Shown here: positions 8,901 through 16,837 of the stretch, one piece after another
Layout: the number at the start of each line of letters is the position of its first letter
Position numbering within the stretch: the first letter of the stretch is position 1
DNA from: Streptococcus sp. 121
GTDB taxonomy: Bacteria > Bacillota > Bacilli > Lactobacillales > Streptococcaceae
Reading direction: 5' to 3'
Assembly: GCF_016458205.1 (NCBI RefSeq)
Contig: NZ_JAEMED010000020.1
Location: 1-32,852 of the forward strand
Length of the DNA stretch: 32,852 nucleotides
Made by a program: the position numbers and the translations under genes
Notes under the pieces: model-generated
Told to the model about the DNA's origin: nothing
The model's database searches: none
Seen by the model: only the letters and a program-made list of their open reading frames with translations

Positions 8901-9660
8901 CGAAGCAGCCAATAGGCAATCGGGTTCTAATTACGCTTATGTATTAGCTCCAAACTCTAGTCAAGAGGACTTGGCCTCTATCTTGCAGAACGTCGAGGTA
9001 CTTGTGGAAACGGATGATTTACAGGTCGTCTATGATCATGGAGAAAAGGTGTGGGGTATCGTTAATTACCAAGATAATGCCTATAAAGTGGATAATCATT
9101 TGACAGTTACAAAAAAAGGATTATACACAGTTTCTAAAAAAGAGAATGGATACCTAGTTTCTTACTACAATCCTCTTCTTGACATACAAGAAGATTCTGA
9201 GGTTTTTGTTACAGACGGAGTATCAAGATTGGCGAAGGCTTCAAGTCCAGAACTTCCGTCTCGCATTTGGACTATCCGACTCCCTCAGCTTAATCAACGT
9301 CAGCACGGCCTTGGCACCCAGTTTGATAGGCTATCGGATTTTGATTTAGATCCACTTAAGCAAAGTCAACATGGTTCAGGTACCCAGTCGGAAAAAGCAC
9401 CGAAGTTTGATTTGAATGACCTCAAGCAAAATCAGTATGGAGAAGGAATCCAAGCTGAAAAATTGCCTAGTTTACGATTAGTTTCACGTGAGAACGAGAA
9501 ACGTAGAGTTATGAGGTCTAAACTTGAAATGCGAGAAGACTCTAACAAACAAGGGATTTTGCCAGATACTTCTGGCCAAGACTCAATTGTATTAACAAGC
9601 ACAGGGATTATCTTATTGGCAACTCTTGGAAGTGTTAAATCTAAACGTCGCAAAGGCTAA
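5914..9660 (+). CDS. Cell-wall hyaluronate lyase (polysaccharide lyase family 8)
   Basis: A 1248-residue surface enzyme that cleaves hyaluronan by beta-elimination. The signal peptide carries a YSIRK-like motif (YGIRKYPVGICS). Residues about 145-295 look like a carbohydrate-binding domain (NLIKNGDFEETG), then an alpha-toroid and beta-sandwich catalytic core. N563, H613 and Y622 and the Trp pair W505/W506 keep exactly the spacing of pneumococcal N349, H399, Y408 and W291/W292, so the enzyme should be active. Near the C-terminus (about 1125-1190) there are three repeats of the form LxQxQ(H/Y)GxGxQ. The sorting signal at 1216-1220 is LPDTS instead of LPxTG, followed by a hydrophobic stretch and KSKRRKG. 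Its 5' end is preceded by GGAGG. Single-gene transcript. Confidence 0.95.
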   Translation: MKNLLISLPKYGIRKYPVGICSVVIGLSFLGAQPVLAQEGSETGLIEVSVKAPVPKADERSQGSPILETVVDSSLSESAIDGTLVEEPALIESANLIEETVTESHSGALVVTPLETLAFPLAENEPVGTAAAQTQPNGSAQEIPENLIKNGDFEETGPSKGNWYYSSATSWDNPYIPKGIKKSNGSVYAYAGKLTFDAPKTYRAIVAQTLAVDPKKSYLLTGNLETFDVTGAGAKIRVTYKDQNQKDLWPQMYVATSPVTGNSNVKIEKVIPLTPETHFLKVELMFDKGTGVASFDDLSLTVYHKEESTFNKEQKEIERQPITIPTNKIYITNRPELRYVLEDTEIASVENHLIIPKQAGQTKLFIYNQDQLVSTVDFIVNPFEETVFDSILKKWEQISLDNGHYKESDVYMKRLKENQEKLVEEALADWHDPVRLEPSLFHKYPLNRSADITSIYRELETMAKVLTNPSSKYYQNRDLLDRVKEGFKWLHQHVYNESQEINGNWWDYEIGTPLSILNTLAYLNAYFSQDEINTYTKAISKFVPDTTMIRMTTPRPVPAVGGNQTDISKVAILEGALTKNPLRIQAGVYGLTTIMDHVSSGEGFYRDGSFIDHTNVAYTGAYGNVLIDGFSRILPVIQATEFALPRDKTAIIQDWIEKAFMPILVKGELLDMTRGRSVSRAQVQSHVYAVDIIVALARIAQSSSDDEKAAINSFVKEQVLSDSFSDIFHHLNSYQDHALIQNILKDSTIQARTPKTSIAAFNNMDKFVFHQAEKDFSFAISMHSHKTQNYEDMNNENRHGWYTADGMVYLYNGDLSHYSNHYWPTVNPYRLPGVTNTIQQREDGSGETVLPSQFVGANQLGNHYATVAMDFTNWDKTLTEKKAWFVLKDKVVFLGTNLQNQSAYPVVTTIENRKLLADKDYRYFLNGQEVHLSKQELEMDSPKSFYVSNGDENQSIGYVFLQPMRITSKLVEGQGSWSEINYDQPKELHTNSFFTIEAANRQSGSNYAYVLAPNSSQEDLASILQNVEVLVETDDLQVVYDHGEKVWGIVNYQDNAYKVDNHLTVTKKGLYTVSKKENGYLVSYYNPLLDIQEDSEVFVTDGVSRLAKASSPELPSRIWTIRLPQLNQRQHGLGTQFDRLSDFDLDPLKQSQHGSGTQSEKAPKFDLNDLKQNQYGEGIQAEKLPSLRLVSRENEKRRVMRSKLEMREDSNKQGILPDTSGQDSIVLTSTGIILLATLGSVKSKRRKG

Positions 9661-9680
9661 CTCCATTTTCATTCGTCTAT

Positions 9681-9733
9681 AAAACCACTGATTGCTCGTA
9701 CGGTATTGGATAGGAGTAGTCGGTGGTTCTTTA
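9681..9733 (+). terminator. Possible terminator after hyaluronate lyase
   Basis: AACCACTGA (9682-9690) pairs with TCGGTGGTT (9720-9728) over nine bases, followed by CTTTAT. The loop is long (about 29 bases), so this is a weak call. Confidence 0.45.
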
Positions 9734-9742
9734 TATTGTTTA

Positions 9743-9822
9743 GATTTCAAAATCGGACTTTGTCAAGCATCTTTGCTGAACTTTATTTTTTGAAATTCTG
9801 CAAGTATTCTGATTTTGAAATT
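9743..9822. repeat. Imperfect inverted repeat in the spacer before the permease gene
   Basis: TTTCAAAATCGGA (9745-9757) and TCTGATTTTGAAA (9808-9820) are complementary with one G-U pair; they are 50 bases apart. The rest of the 9661-9916 spacer is AT-rich and holds no gene I can support. This may be the remnant of a small repeated element. Confidence 0.5.
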
Positions 9823-9916
9823 GGTTAAGTATTATTTCAGTATTGTCGGATGAAAGTTACGTTAACAAAAATGATCGTTTTTGGAAAAAGGTTTTGTGAT
9901 TTTTTTATCAAACCTC

Positions 9917-9945
9917 TTGCGTCCCTCCTTCCCTTTCGTTATAAT
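9917..9945 (+). promoter_or_regulatory. Promoter of the AEC permease gene
   Basis: TTGCGT (9917-9922), 17 bases, TATAAT (9940-9945). Transcription would start near 9952, and AAAGGAGATG provides the ribosome site before the ATG at 9984. Confidence 0.75.
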
Positions 9946-9983
9946 GGTAGGTGCTTGTAAAAAAACTCACAAAGGAGATGTTC

Positions 9984-11036
9984 ATGGGAAATATGTTTCA
10001 AGTTATTACGTCCAACGCCTTTCTCAGTGCGATTTTTTCAACGATTTCGATTATTTTGTTGGGATATCTTGCACGGAAACGCAATATCGTTGGGCCTGAA
10101 GCAGGAAAGGTTTTGTCGGATGTGGTTTTAGCTTTTGCGTTGCCAGCCTTGGCATTCTCAGCCTTTATGCAAAACATTAATCCAGAGACCTTTACCACTG
10201 GTTTAACGGTGTTTGTCTTTGGTTTTGTGGCCTATGTTATTTTGATTGTCTTGGGGGAAAGTCTTTATTTCCGTTTTAAAGGAGATCAAAAGACAACTCT
10301 TTCTGTTTTGACCACGTTTGGTTCTACAACCTTCTTCGGAATTCCGATCATTAATGGTTTCTTGGGTCCTCTCGGAGCTCTTTATGCCAATATCTTTAAT
10401 ATTGCTTACCGGGTATTCCTTTATTCCTATGGTTTGGTTCGGATGAGTGGGGTTCAGTTTGAGAAGAAGAACTTCAAACAAATTTTCTTGAACCCAATCG
10501 TTGTGGCGACTTTCCTGGGTCTCTTGATTTGGATTTTCCAAAATGATATGCCGCAAATGACCGTAACGGTTCCTCTTTACGAAGGCAGCAAGGAAATGCA
10601 AGATATTACGGTTGGAATCTTGCGGATTGACAAGACTCTTCCTTGGGTCTATAAACCAGTTGATTACTTATCTAAACTAGCTTCTCCACTGGCTTGGTTG
10701 GCGATTGGGATGACTCTTGGAAATATCAGTATTGGTGAAGCCCTCAAGGACCGTGTGGTTTGGCTTTATAGCGGTGTCAAACTCATTGTCGTTCCTGCTA
10801 TCTTTATGGTCTTGATGTTGGTCATGAAATCTGTCTTTAGCCTGGATTACGAAGCTTTCATGTCGATCATCATTCTGTTGGCAACTCCACCAGCTACCGT
10901 TGCAGTGGCTTATGCCATCAAGTATGATAAGGAAGCACAACTAGCCAGTAACGCTTCCCTTTTGGCAACCGTTCTATCCATTGTAGCGATTGTTTTCTGG
11001 ATTATTGTTGGAGCAGGTCTTCAGGCCTTCTTCTAA
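9984..11036 (+). CDS. AEC-family permease (malate/2-hydroxyacid carrier-like)
   Basis: A 350-residue polytopic membrane protein of the auxin efflux carrier family, with about ten hydrophobic helices in two halves separated by a hydrophilic loop (about residues 190-230). Bacterial members include malate permeases such as MleP. The start at 9984 follows AAAGGAG at good spacing; the open frame runs further upstream to 9951 but lacks a ribosome site. The next gene, a D-2-hydroxyacid dehydrogenase, begins 12 bases after its stop, which suggests an operon and a 2-hydroxy- or 2-oxoacid as substrate. The substrate is inferred from this context only. Confidence 0.88.
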   Translation: MGNMFQVITSNAFLSAIFSTISIILLGYLARKRNIVGPEAGKVLSDVVLAFALPALAFSAFMQNINPETFTTGLTVFVFGFVAYVILIVLGESLYFRFKGDQKTTLSVLTTFGSTTFFGIPIINGFLGPLGALYANIFNIAYRVFLYSYGLVRMSGVQFEKKNFKQIFLNPIVVATFLGLLIWIFQNDMPQMTVTVPLYEGSKEMQDITVGILRIDKTLPWVYKPVDYLSKLASPLAWLAIGMTLGNISIGEALKDRVVWLYSGVKLIVVPAIFMVLMLVMKSVFSLDYEAFMSIIILLATPPATVAVAYAIKYDKEAQLASNASLLATVLSIVAIVFWIIVGAGLQAFF

Positions 11037-11048
11037 GAGGTAGTATCT

Positions 11049-12044
11049 ATGAAAGTGTTGTGTTATGGTGTTAGGGATGTTGAAATTCCTATTTTTGAAC
11101 AGGTCAATCAAAGCTTTGGCTTTGAGTTGACCTTGGTAGCGGACTATCTCAATTCTCCGGAGACAGCTGCCTTGGCAAAAGGACATGATGCAGTCATCCT
11201 GCGGGGGAATTGTTTTGCGACAGCGGAAGTTTTAGACCGCTACAAGGAGTGGGGGATTGGGTATGTTTTGACACGGACTGTGGGGGTCAACCACATAGAT
11301 GTGGACTACGCGAAAGAGCTTGGACTCAAAACAGCCTACGTTCCCTTTTACTCTCCCAATGCGATTGCAGAATTGGCGGTGACCTTAGCCATGATGTTGC
11401 TTCGCCACACGGCCTATACGGTGCAAAAAACAGCGCAGAAGGATTTCCGTGTGGATGCAGCGATGTTCTCCAAGGAAATTCGCAATTGTAGGGTCGGACT
11501 TGTGGGGATCGGTCGTATCGGTTTGACTACAGCCAAGCTCTTTAAAGGACTGGGTGCAGAGGTCTTGGCCTACGATGCCTTCCCTAAAGAGGGAGTGGAG
11601 GACATTGTCCGCCAAGTGTCTCTGGAAGAGCTCTTGCGTGAAAGTGACATTGTTAGCGTCCATGCTCCCTACATTCCGGCCAACGGCCGTTTGATCACGC
11701 GCGACTTTATCGCAAACATGAAGGATGGCGCTATCTTGATTAATACGGCACGGGGAGAGTTGCAGGATGCTCAGGCTTTGCTGGAGGCGGTGCAGTCCGG
11801 TAAATTGGCCGGTCTTGGCTTGGATACCTTGGAAGGGGAGGGGGACTTCTTCTTCAAGGATCTACGCGAGCAGACCTTGCCGGATCCAGTTGTGGAAGAA
11901 TTGGTTCAGCTCTATCCACGTGTCTTGATCACTCCCCATGTCGGTTCCTACACGGATGAAGCAGCTCTTAATATGATTGAAACCAGTTTCAAGAACCTAC
12001 AAGAATTTCTTGAGACAGGTCTTAGTCAAAATGAAATTGAATAG
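11049..12044 (+). CDS. D-2-hydroxyacid dehydrogenase (D-lactate dehydrogenase-like)
   Basis: A 331-residue NAD-dependent oxidoreductase of the D-isomer 2-hydroxyacid dehydrogenase family. The Rossmann motif GIGRIG is at residues 153-158 with D176 as the NAD-selecting acid. The catalytic set R235 (NTARGE), E264 and H297 (TPHVGS) sits at almost the same numbers as in Lactobacillus D-lactate dehydrogenase (R235, E264, H296). It interconverts 2-oxoacids and D-2-hydroxyacids in the cytosol. D-lactate is likely but D-2-hydroxyisocaproate is possible. Co-transcribed with the AEC permease upstream. Confidence 0.9.
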   Translation: MKVLCYGVRDVEIPIFEQVNQSFGFELTLVADYLNSPETAALAKGHDAVILRGNCFATAEVLDRYKEWGIGYVLTRTVGVNHIDVDYAKELGLKTAYVPFYSPNAIAELAVTLAMMLLRHTAYTVQKTAQKDFRVDAAMFSKEIRNCRVGLVGIGRIGLTTAKLFKGLGAEVLAYDAFPKEGVEDIVRQVSLEELLRESDIVSVHAPYIPANGRLITRDFIANMKDGAILINTARGELQDAQALLEAVQSGKLAGLGLDTLEGEGDFFFKDLREQTLPDPVVEELVQLYPRVLITPHVGSYTDEAALNMIETSFKNLQEFLETGLSQNEIE

Positions 12045-12051
12045 AGAAGGA

Positions 12052-12077
12052 AGTCGTTGTTTTTCAACGGCTTTTTT
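12052..12077 (+). terminator. Terminator after the dehydrogenase gene
   Basis: AGTCGTTG pairs with CAACGGCT around a short T-rich loop and is followed by a run of T. It separates this operon from the competence genes, and its T tract lies just upstream of the competence box. Confidence 0.85.
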
Positions 12078-12085
12078 GCTGCTAT

Positions 12086-12093
12086 TTCGAATA
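12086..12093 (+). promoter_or_regulatory. Competence (sigma-X/ComX) box of the comG operon
   Basis: TTCGAATA differs by one base from the streptococcal cin-box TACGAATA and follows a T-rich stretch, as at other late competence promoters. The comGA start is 25 bases downstream. Confidence 0.75.
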
Positions 12094-12117
12094 GATAGGT
12101 GAGGAGGCAAGAGAAGG

Positions 12118-13089
12118 ATGATTGAAAGCAAGGCTCAGGCTATTTTAAGTGAGGCTCGTAAGCGTCGGGCTCAGGATATCTACTTGATGCCCCGAGTTGA
12201 GGGCTATGCTGTTTACTTGCGACTGGGAGAGGAGCGGGTTTTCTTGGATGAATTAGACTCTGTTCAAGGGCAGGCCTTGCTGAGTCACTTTAAGTTTGCG
12301 GCAGGGATGAACGTTGGCGAACGGAGGCGAAGTCAGTTAGGTTCCTGTGATTATAATTTGGAGCAAGGATCTCTTTCTTTACGGCTATCCACGGTTGGGG
12401 ACTACCGTGGTTTGGAGAGTCTGGTGATTCGTCTCCTTTATGATGGCCAGGAAGACTTGGCCTTTTGGGATTGGGAACCTCAAAAATTGGGACAGTTGAT
12501 CCAGGGGCGAGGTCTCTACCTCTTTTCGGGGCCGGTAGGCAGTGGTAAGACTAGCCTTATGTATCAACTGGCCAAGGAGCGATTTAAAGGCCGGCAGATT
12601 TTGACCATTGAGGATCCTGTTGAGATTAAGGACTCAACTTTTTTGCAGTTGCAGCTGAACAAAGAGATTGGTATGACTTATGACCATCTGATCAAGCTTT
12701 CTCTTCGGCACAGGCCGGATCTCTTGATTATTGGAGAAATTCGGGATTCCGAAACCGCTCGCGCGGTTGTCCGAGCAGCCTTAACGGGAATCAGTGTCTT
12801 CTCGACGGTCCATGCCCGGTCTATTCCCGGAGTTTACCGCCGTTTATTGGAACTGGGAGTGGAAGCTGGAGAGTTGGAAGAATGTTTGCAGTTGGTCTGT
12901 TACCAGCGCCTGATAGGGGGAAAGGGGTTAGTAGATGTTGCCCAGAAAGACTTTGAGAACCACACGGCTACTTCATGGAATGCCAAGGTGGCAAACCTAC
13001 TTAAATCCGGATATATCAGCCAAGATCAGGCTCGGGAAGAATACCTTGGGACTGCGGCAGGAGTTGAAGATTATTCAACTCTTTCATAA
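12118..13089 (+). CDS. comGA: Competence pilus assembly ATPase ComGA (ComYA)
   Basis: A 323-residue GspE/PilB-type secretion ATPase that drives assembly of the DNA-uptake pilus. Walker A GPVGSGKT is at residues 138-145, the Asp box ILTIEDPVEIK follows, and the Walker B-like LLIIGEIRD lies near residue 200, with a His box in STVHARS. It is the first gene of seven comG genes and overlaps comGB. Its length is close to that of other streptococcal ComYA proteins. Expression should be limited to the competent state through the upstream cin-box. Confidence 0.95.
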   Translation: MIESKAQAILSEARKRRAQDIYLMPRVEGYAVYLRLGEERVFLDELDSVQGQALLSHFKFAAGMNVGERRRSQLGSCDYNLEQGSLSLRLSTVGDYRGLESLVIRLLYDGQEDLAFWDWEPQKLGQLIQGRGLYLFSGPVGSGKTSLMYQLAKERFKGRQILTIEDPVEIKDSTFLQLQLNKEIGMTYDHLIKLSLRHRPDLLIIGEIRDSETARAVVRAALTGISVFSTVHARSIPGVYRRLLELGVEAGELEECLQLVCYQRLIGGKGLVDVAQKDFENHTATSWNAKVANLLKSGYISQDQAREEYLGTAAGVEDYSTLS

Positions 13090-14023
13090 CCTTTTTGCGA
13101 CAGGTTTTCACCTGGCTGAGGCATTGGATTTCTTAGACCACAGTGGTCTCTTAGCCAAGGAACTGGTGGACCGTATGCGAAAGGGGATGCGGTCGGGTCA
13201 GCCTTTTTCGAATATCTTGGGGCAACTGGGTTTTTCTGGAACGGTCGTAAGCCAACTGGCTTTAGCCGAGTTACATGGCAATATGCTGGACAGTCTGGAT
13301 CAGTTGGAGGGGCACTTGCAAAGTCTCATTCAGGTTCGGAGGAAGCTTGTGGCGGTTGGAACCTACCCTCTTTTATTGCTAGGTTTTCTGATGCTGATGA
13401 TTCTTGGGCTGCGTTCCTATGTTTTACCGGAAATAGACCAGAGCAATCAGTGGACCCGCCTGGTGGAGGTTCTTCCTCTTGGTTTTGTGGTCTTGATGGC
13501 CTGTCTAGGTTTGGGGTTAGGTGGTCTCGTGCTGCTGTATCGACAGCGGAAGCGGTTGGAATTTTTCCGCATGCTGGTGACTTGCCCCGGCCTTCGTGGA
13601 TTTGTTCAGGCTTATTTATCAGCCAGTCTGGCGCGTGAGTGGGCTTGCCTTTTTGGACAGGGCTTGACCTTGGCGGAGATTGTTGAGCTGATGCGGCGAC
13701 AAGAGTCGATTTTCTTGGCTGAGTTGGGAGCGGATTTGGACCAAGCCTTGAGTGGTGGGATGTCCCTGGCCCAGCAGATTCGGACCTATCCTTTTTTGAG
13801 GAAGGAGTTGGCCTTGATGATTGAATATGGTGAGTTTAAGTCACGCTTGGGGCAGGAATTAGCCCTTTATTCGAGAAAAACCTGGGAGGACTTTTTTCAC
13901 CGGCTTTTCCGACTAATGGATTTGATACAGCCGTGTGTCTTTATTCTCGTAGCTTTTTTGATTCTCTTACTCTATGCAGCTATGTTGCTGCCGATCTATC
14001 AAAATTTGGAGGTTCCCCTATGA
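12935..14023 (+). CDS. comGB: Competence pilus membrane platform protein ComGB (ComYB)
   Basis: A GspF/PilC-type inner-membrane protein that anchors the pilus ATPase. The conserved block KIIQLFHNLFATGFHLAEALDFL opens the first cytoplasmic domain, and three hydrophobic segments follow (about 140-160, 180-205 and 330-355 of the long form), ending in LLPIYQNL. The start is uncertain: ATG at 12935 gives 362 residues and overlaps comGA by 155 bases, ATG at 12980 gives 347, and TTG at 13049 gives about 324. Family members are usually near 340. The stop TGA overlaps the comGC start. Confidence 0.9.
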   Translation: MLPRKTLRTTRLLHGMPRWQTYLNPDISAKIRLGKNTLGLRQELKIIQLFHNLFATGFHLAEALDFLDHSGLLAKELVDRMRKGMRSGQPFSNILGQLGFSGTVVSQLALAELHGNMLDSLDQLEGHLQSLIQVRRKLVAVGTYPLLLLGFLMLMILGLRSYVLPEIDQSNQWTRLVEVLPLGFVVLMACLGLGLGGLVLLYRQRKRLEFFRMLVTCPGLRGFVQAYLSASLAREWACLFGQGLTLAEIVELMRRQESIFLAELGADLDQALSGGMSLAQQIRTYPFLRKELALMIEYGEFKSRLGQELALYSRKTWEDFFHRLFRLMDLIQPCVFILVAFLILLLYAAMLLPIYQNLEVPL

Positions 14024-14337
14024 TGGAAAAGATGAAAAACACAAAACTAAAAGCCTTTACTCTAATAGAAATGCTAATTGTGATTCTAATCATCTCTGTT
14101 CTGCTTTTATTGTTTGTTCCTAATTTGGTCAAACAAAAGGAGGTTGTAAGGGAAAAGGGGAATGCAGCCATTGTCAAAGTTGTGGAGAGTCAGGCAGAGA
14201 TTTACCAGCTTAACCATAGTGGTGATCCTAACCTAGGACAGCTGGTAGCGGAGAAGCACATTACCAAGGAGCAGGCAGATGCTTATCGGGACTACTATAA
14301 GAAACACAGTGGTGAAAGTCGGGTCATCCCCGATTAG
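14020..14337 (+). CDS. comGC: Major competence pseudopilin ComGC (ComYC)
   Basis: A 105-residue prepilin, the main subunit of the transformation pilus. The class III signal is KLKAFTLIEMLIVILIISVLLLLFVP, with cleavage by the prepilin peptidase expected between Ala and Phe. The start ATG at 14020 overlaps the comGB stop and follows GGAGG by seven bases; a second ATG lies directly after it. It overlaps comGD. Confidence 0.95.
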   Translation: MMEKMKNTKLKAFTLIEMLIVILIISVLLLLFVPNLVKQKEVVREKGNAAIVKVVESQAEIYQLNHSGDPNLGQLVAEKHITKEQADAYRDYYKKHSGESRVIPD

Positions 14338-14731
14338 GGCTTTTACCTTGCTGGAAAGTTTGTTAACACTAGGAATTACTCTTTTTCTTCTAACTCTCTT
14401 GTCGGTGGGAATCGGAGAGGTCTATCGTACCTTTGAGAAGAATCTCTTCTATATCCGCTTTGAGCATTTTTATACCGAGTCTCAGACTCTGGCTTGGGCT
14501 CGCCAGGAGTCAACGCAGTTGTATGTTCAAGAGGGGCGGATTATAGGACCAGAAGGGGAGTTAGAGCTTCCGGAGGGCTTGGAATTAGTATCGAATTTCC
14601 AGCTAGACTTGGATTCCAAAGGCAATCATACGGGCCTGTCTCGGATTGTCTTTCGGGATCAAGCGAGTGGGAAGACCATTCATTATCAAGCGAGGATTGG
14701 CAATGGGATTTTACAGAGGACAGAAGAGTAA
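14309..14731 (+). CDS. comGD: Minor competence pseudopilin ComGD (ComYD)
   Basis: A prepilin-like protein of about 140 residues with the class III signal IRAFTLLESLLTLGITLFLLTLLSV. The start is most likely one of two adjacent GTG codons (14309 or 14312), which overlap the end of comGC. An ATG at 14279 in the same frame would give 150 residues with an unusually long leader. Minor pseudopilins prime pilus assembly. Confidence 0.88.
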   Translation: MVKVGSSPIRAFTLLESLLTLGITLFLLTLLSVGIGEVYRTFEKNLFYIRFEHFYTESQTLAWARQESTQLYVQEGRIIGPEGELELPEGLELVSNFQLDLDSKGNHTGLSRIVFRDQASGKTIHYQARIGNGILQRTEE

Positions 14732-14996
14732 GTTGGCAGCCTATCTCCTGCTGGAGTCATTAGTGGCGTTATGGATCTTTAGTTTGGTGACAGCCTTGCT
14801 TTTAGGGGCTGTAAACCAGTCGCGAAAAAGGGGAGCAGCTATCCTACACCAGGAGCAAGTCCTACAGAAAGGTCACATGGCTCTGCAAGCGGGTTTGGGA
14901 GAATATGATGAAATCCAAGTGGAGCGAGAGAATCGTGTCTGGACTGTCAGAGAGGGGGAGGATATTCTTGTTCAAGTACATGTTCTGTCGCCCTAG
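14703..14996 (+). CDS. comGE: Minor competence pseudopilin ComGE (ComYE)
   Basis: A 97-residue prepilin-like protein. The hydrophobic N-terminal helix KLAAYLLLESLVALWIFSL contains a prepilin-peptidase site (Ala before Tyr, Glu at +5). The ATG at 14703 lies inside the end of comGD and is preceded by GAGG. It overlaps comGF in turn, as expected for tightly coupled comG genes. Confidence 0.87.
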   Translation: MGFYRGQKSKLAAYLLLESLVALWIFSLVTALLLGAVNQSRKRGAAILHQEQVLQKGHMALQAGLGEYDEIQVERENRVWTVREGEDILVQVHVLSP

Positions 14997-15417
14997 GTTA
15001 AGGGCATTTACCCTTCTGGAGGCCTTGGTAGCTCTTTTGGTTATCAGTGGGTCTTGTCTACTTTTTCAGGCTTTAACCCTTCTTTTATTTCAAGAAATTC
15101 GTTACCAAGAGCGGGCTTCAACGCAAGATTGGTTGCTGTTTACAGCCCATATGGAGCAGGAGCTGTTGGAAGCCCATTTTGATACAGTCAGCGACCATGA
15201 GATTTACCTGGATCAAAAGGGCAAGGGGCAGAAGATTGCCTATTGGCCTAAGAAAAAGGAAATTCGAAAGACGGGTGGACGAAACCAGAATCAGGGAAGT
15301 CAAACCTTGCTGTTTGGGGTTGAGTCTATGGAGGTGGAGGAGCAGGAGGGGCTGATCCAGCTCAAGGCAGTTTTAGCGGATGGGAAGGAAAGGGAGTGGG
15401 TCTATCGTGTGGACTAA
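14980..15417 (+). CDS. comGF: Minor competence pseudopilin ComGF (ComYF)
   Basis: About 145 residues with class III signal LRAFTLLEALVALLVISGS followed by a soluble domain that ends in LADGKEREWVYRVD. The frame is open from 14905, but the ATG at 14980 puts the signal near the N-terminus and gives the usual ComGF size. No strong ribosome site is seen, so translation is probably coupled to comGE. Confidence 0.87.
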   Translation: MFCRPRLRAFTLLEALVALLVISGSCLLFQALTLLLFQEIRYQERASTQDWLLFTAHMEQELLEAHFDTVSDHEIYLDQKGKGQKIAYWPKKKEIRKTGGRNQNQGSQTLLFGVESMEVEEQEGLIQLKAVLADGKEREWVYRVD

Positions 15418-15721
15418 GCGCGTGCGGGCAGGTGTTTTGCTTTATGCCTTGCTTCTGCTGGCAGTCTTTAGCCTGGTTTTAAATTTGTACTTGGAACGTC
15501 ATCTTTTTCAAGAGCGCCTATTTCAAGCCTATCGAGACCGAGAGCAGGCGTATGCCCTGGCCGTCTATTGTCGAGATAAAGGGAAGGGAAAGGAGGGAGA
15601 ATTGCATTTCCAAGAGGGGCAAGCAAGGTATACCCTTGAGGGAAAACGGTGGGAAGTTGAGGTCACTTTATCGAGTGGAAAGGATTACCATTTTTCTCTG
15701 ACCAGCTTCTCCCGTCACTAG
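15407..15721 (+). CDS. comGG: Competence protein ComGG (ComYG)
   Basis: About 104 residues with one N-terminal hydrophobic helix (VRAGVLLYALLLLAVFSLVL) and a soluble rest. The GTG at 15407 (VWTKRVRAGVLLYA) matches the MWKKKKVKAGVLLYA-type start of pneumococcal CglG and overlaps the comGF stop. The canonical pseudopilin Glu at +5 is missing, as is usual for ComGG. Last pilus gene of the operon. Confidence 0.85.
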   Translation: MWTKRVRAGVLLYALLLLAVFSLVLNLYLERHLFQERLFQAYRDREQAYALAVYCRDKGKGKEGELHFQEGQARYTLEGKRWEVEVTLSSGKDYHFSLTSFSRH

Positions 15722-15739
15722 CTCCTGCAGTCACTTTTG

Positions 15740-15754
15740 TGTTATCATAGAAGC
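15740..15754 (+). promoter_or_regulatory. Extended -10 promoter of comYH, apparently leaderless
   Basis: TG-T-TATCAT (hexamer 15743-15748) ends six bases before the ATG at 15755, and no Shine-Dalgarno is present. This would give comYH a transcript starting at the start codon, separate from comG read-through. Confidence 0.5.
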
Positions 15755-16696
15755 ATGAATTTTGAAAAAATTGAACAGGCCTTTGGTCTCTTGTTGGAAA
15801 ATGTCCAAACCATCCAGAACCAGTTAAAGACGGGTTTTTACGAGGCAGTGATTGAGCAGAATGCCAATTATCTGCAGCCGCATGGTGAGTTGAAGTCACT
15901 TGCGGAAAATAACCAGAAGGTGGCGCAGTTGGGCTTGACACCTGAAGAGTGGCGACGCACCTTTCAGTATTTGATGATGAAGGGGCAGCAGACAGAGCCT
16001 TTGCAGCCCAACCACCAGGCGACACCGGATAGTCTTGGATTTTTAATGACCTTGGTGATAGACCATTTGTTCCCTCAGGATTCCCTCCGTGTTTTGGAAT
16101 TGGGAAGCGGTATGGGAAATTTGGCAGAGACGATTCTACTAAATAGTCAAAAGGAAATGGACTATTTGGGAGTAGAGTTGGATGATATCTTGGTAGAATT
16201 GTCAGCTAGTATTGCAGAAGTTCTGGGGACGGAGGGTTTGACCTTTTCACAAGGGGATGCCGTTCGGAGTCAGGTTCTTCAGAAGAATTTGGTTGTGAGT
16301 GATTTACCGATTGGTTATTATCCAGATGATGCCATTGCCAGTCGCTTTCAGGTGGCCAGTTCGGAGGGGCATACCTATGCGCATCATTTATTGATGGAGC
16401 AGGGGGTTAAGTATCTGGATTCGGATGGGTATGCGATATTCTTGGCTCCGACTCAGTTGTTGACGAGTCCTCAAAGTGGTCTTTTGAAGGGCTGGATCCA
16501 GTCCTCAACGGAGTTGGTGGCTTTGGTGAATCTGCCAGAGAAGATGTTTGCTAATCCTCACTATGCGAAAAGTCTTTTTATTTTTAGGAAGCCATCTGGT
16601 AAGGTGGTAGCCCCTTTTATTTATGCCTTTAGCGACTTAAGTAATCCAGAGGAAATTCGGGATTTTCAAGAAAAAATGGAAATGGAGTTAAAATAA
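15755..16696 (+). CDS. comYH: Class I SAM-dependent methyltransferase of the competence locus (ComYH)
   Basis: A 313-residue methyltransferase found downstream of comG in streptococci. The SAM-binding motif I is VLELGSGMGNLAE, the acidic motif II follows in DYLGVELDD, and SDLPIGYYPDD occupies the place of the catalytic (N/D/S)PP(Y/F)-type motif. The substrate is not known. The start at 15755 rather than 15737 agrees with the MNFEKIEQA start of homologues. The last 226 bases of this region, from inside codon 249 to past the stop, are duplicated downstream of an inserted element, but this copy remains complete. Confidence 0.92.
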   Translation: MNFEKIEQAFGLLLENVQTIQNQLKTGFYEAVIEQNANYLQPHGELKSLAENNQKVAQLGLTPEEWRRTFQYLMMKGQQTEPLQPNHQATPDSLGFLMTLVIDHLFPQDSLRVLELGSGMGNLAETILLNSQKEMDYLGVELDDILVELSASIAEVLGTEGLTFSQGDAVRSQVLQKNLVVSDLPIGYYPDDAIASRFQVASSEGHTYAHHLLMEQGVKYLDSDGYAIFLAPTQLLTSPQSGLLKGWIQSSTELVALVNLPEKMFANPHYAKSLFIFRKPSGKVVAPFIYAFSDLSNPEEIRDFQEKMEMELK

Positions 16697-16725
16697 GGGC
16701 TTTTTGCTTCTCTTTTTGATATACT
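16500..16725 (+). repeat. Left copy of a 226-bp direct repeat (comYH 3' end)
   Basis: The sequence from AGTCCTCAACGG to TTTTTGATATACT is found again, base for base as far as I can read, at 17157-17382. It holds the last 65 or so codons of comYH, the stop, and the -10 region of the ackA promoter. A 431-bp element lies between the copies. Confidence 0.93.
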
Positions 16726-16837
16726 CCCGAGTTTATCACTTTGTACCGTAGGCAACACGACTCAATCACTTGATAAGACTGGATTTTTTGGAACTCTTTT
16801 AGCTTTTTCTATTGTGTTGTATGCGTCTGTTTGTTGA

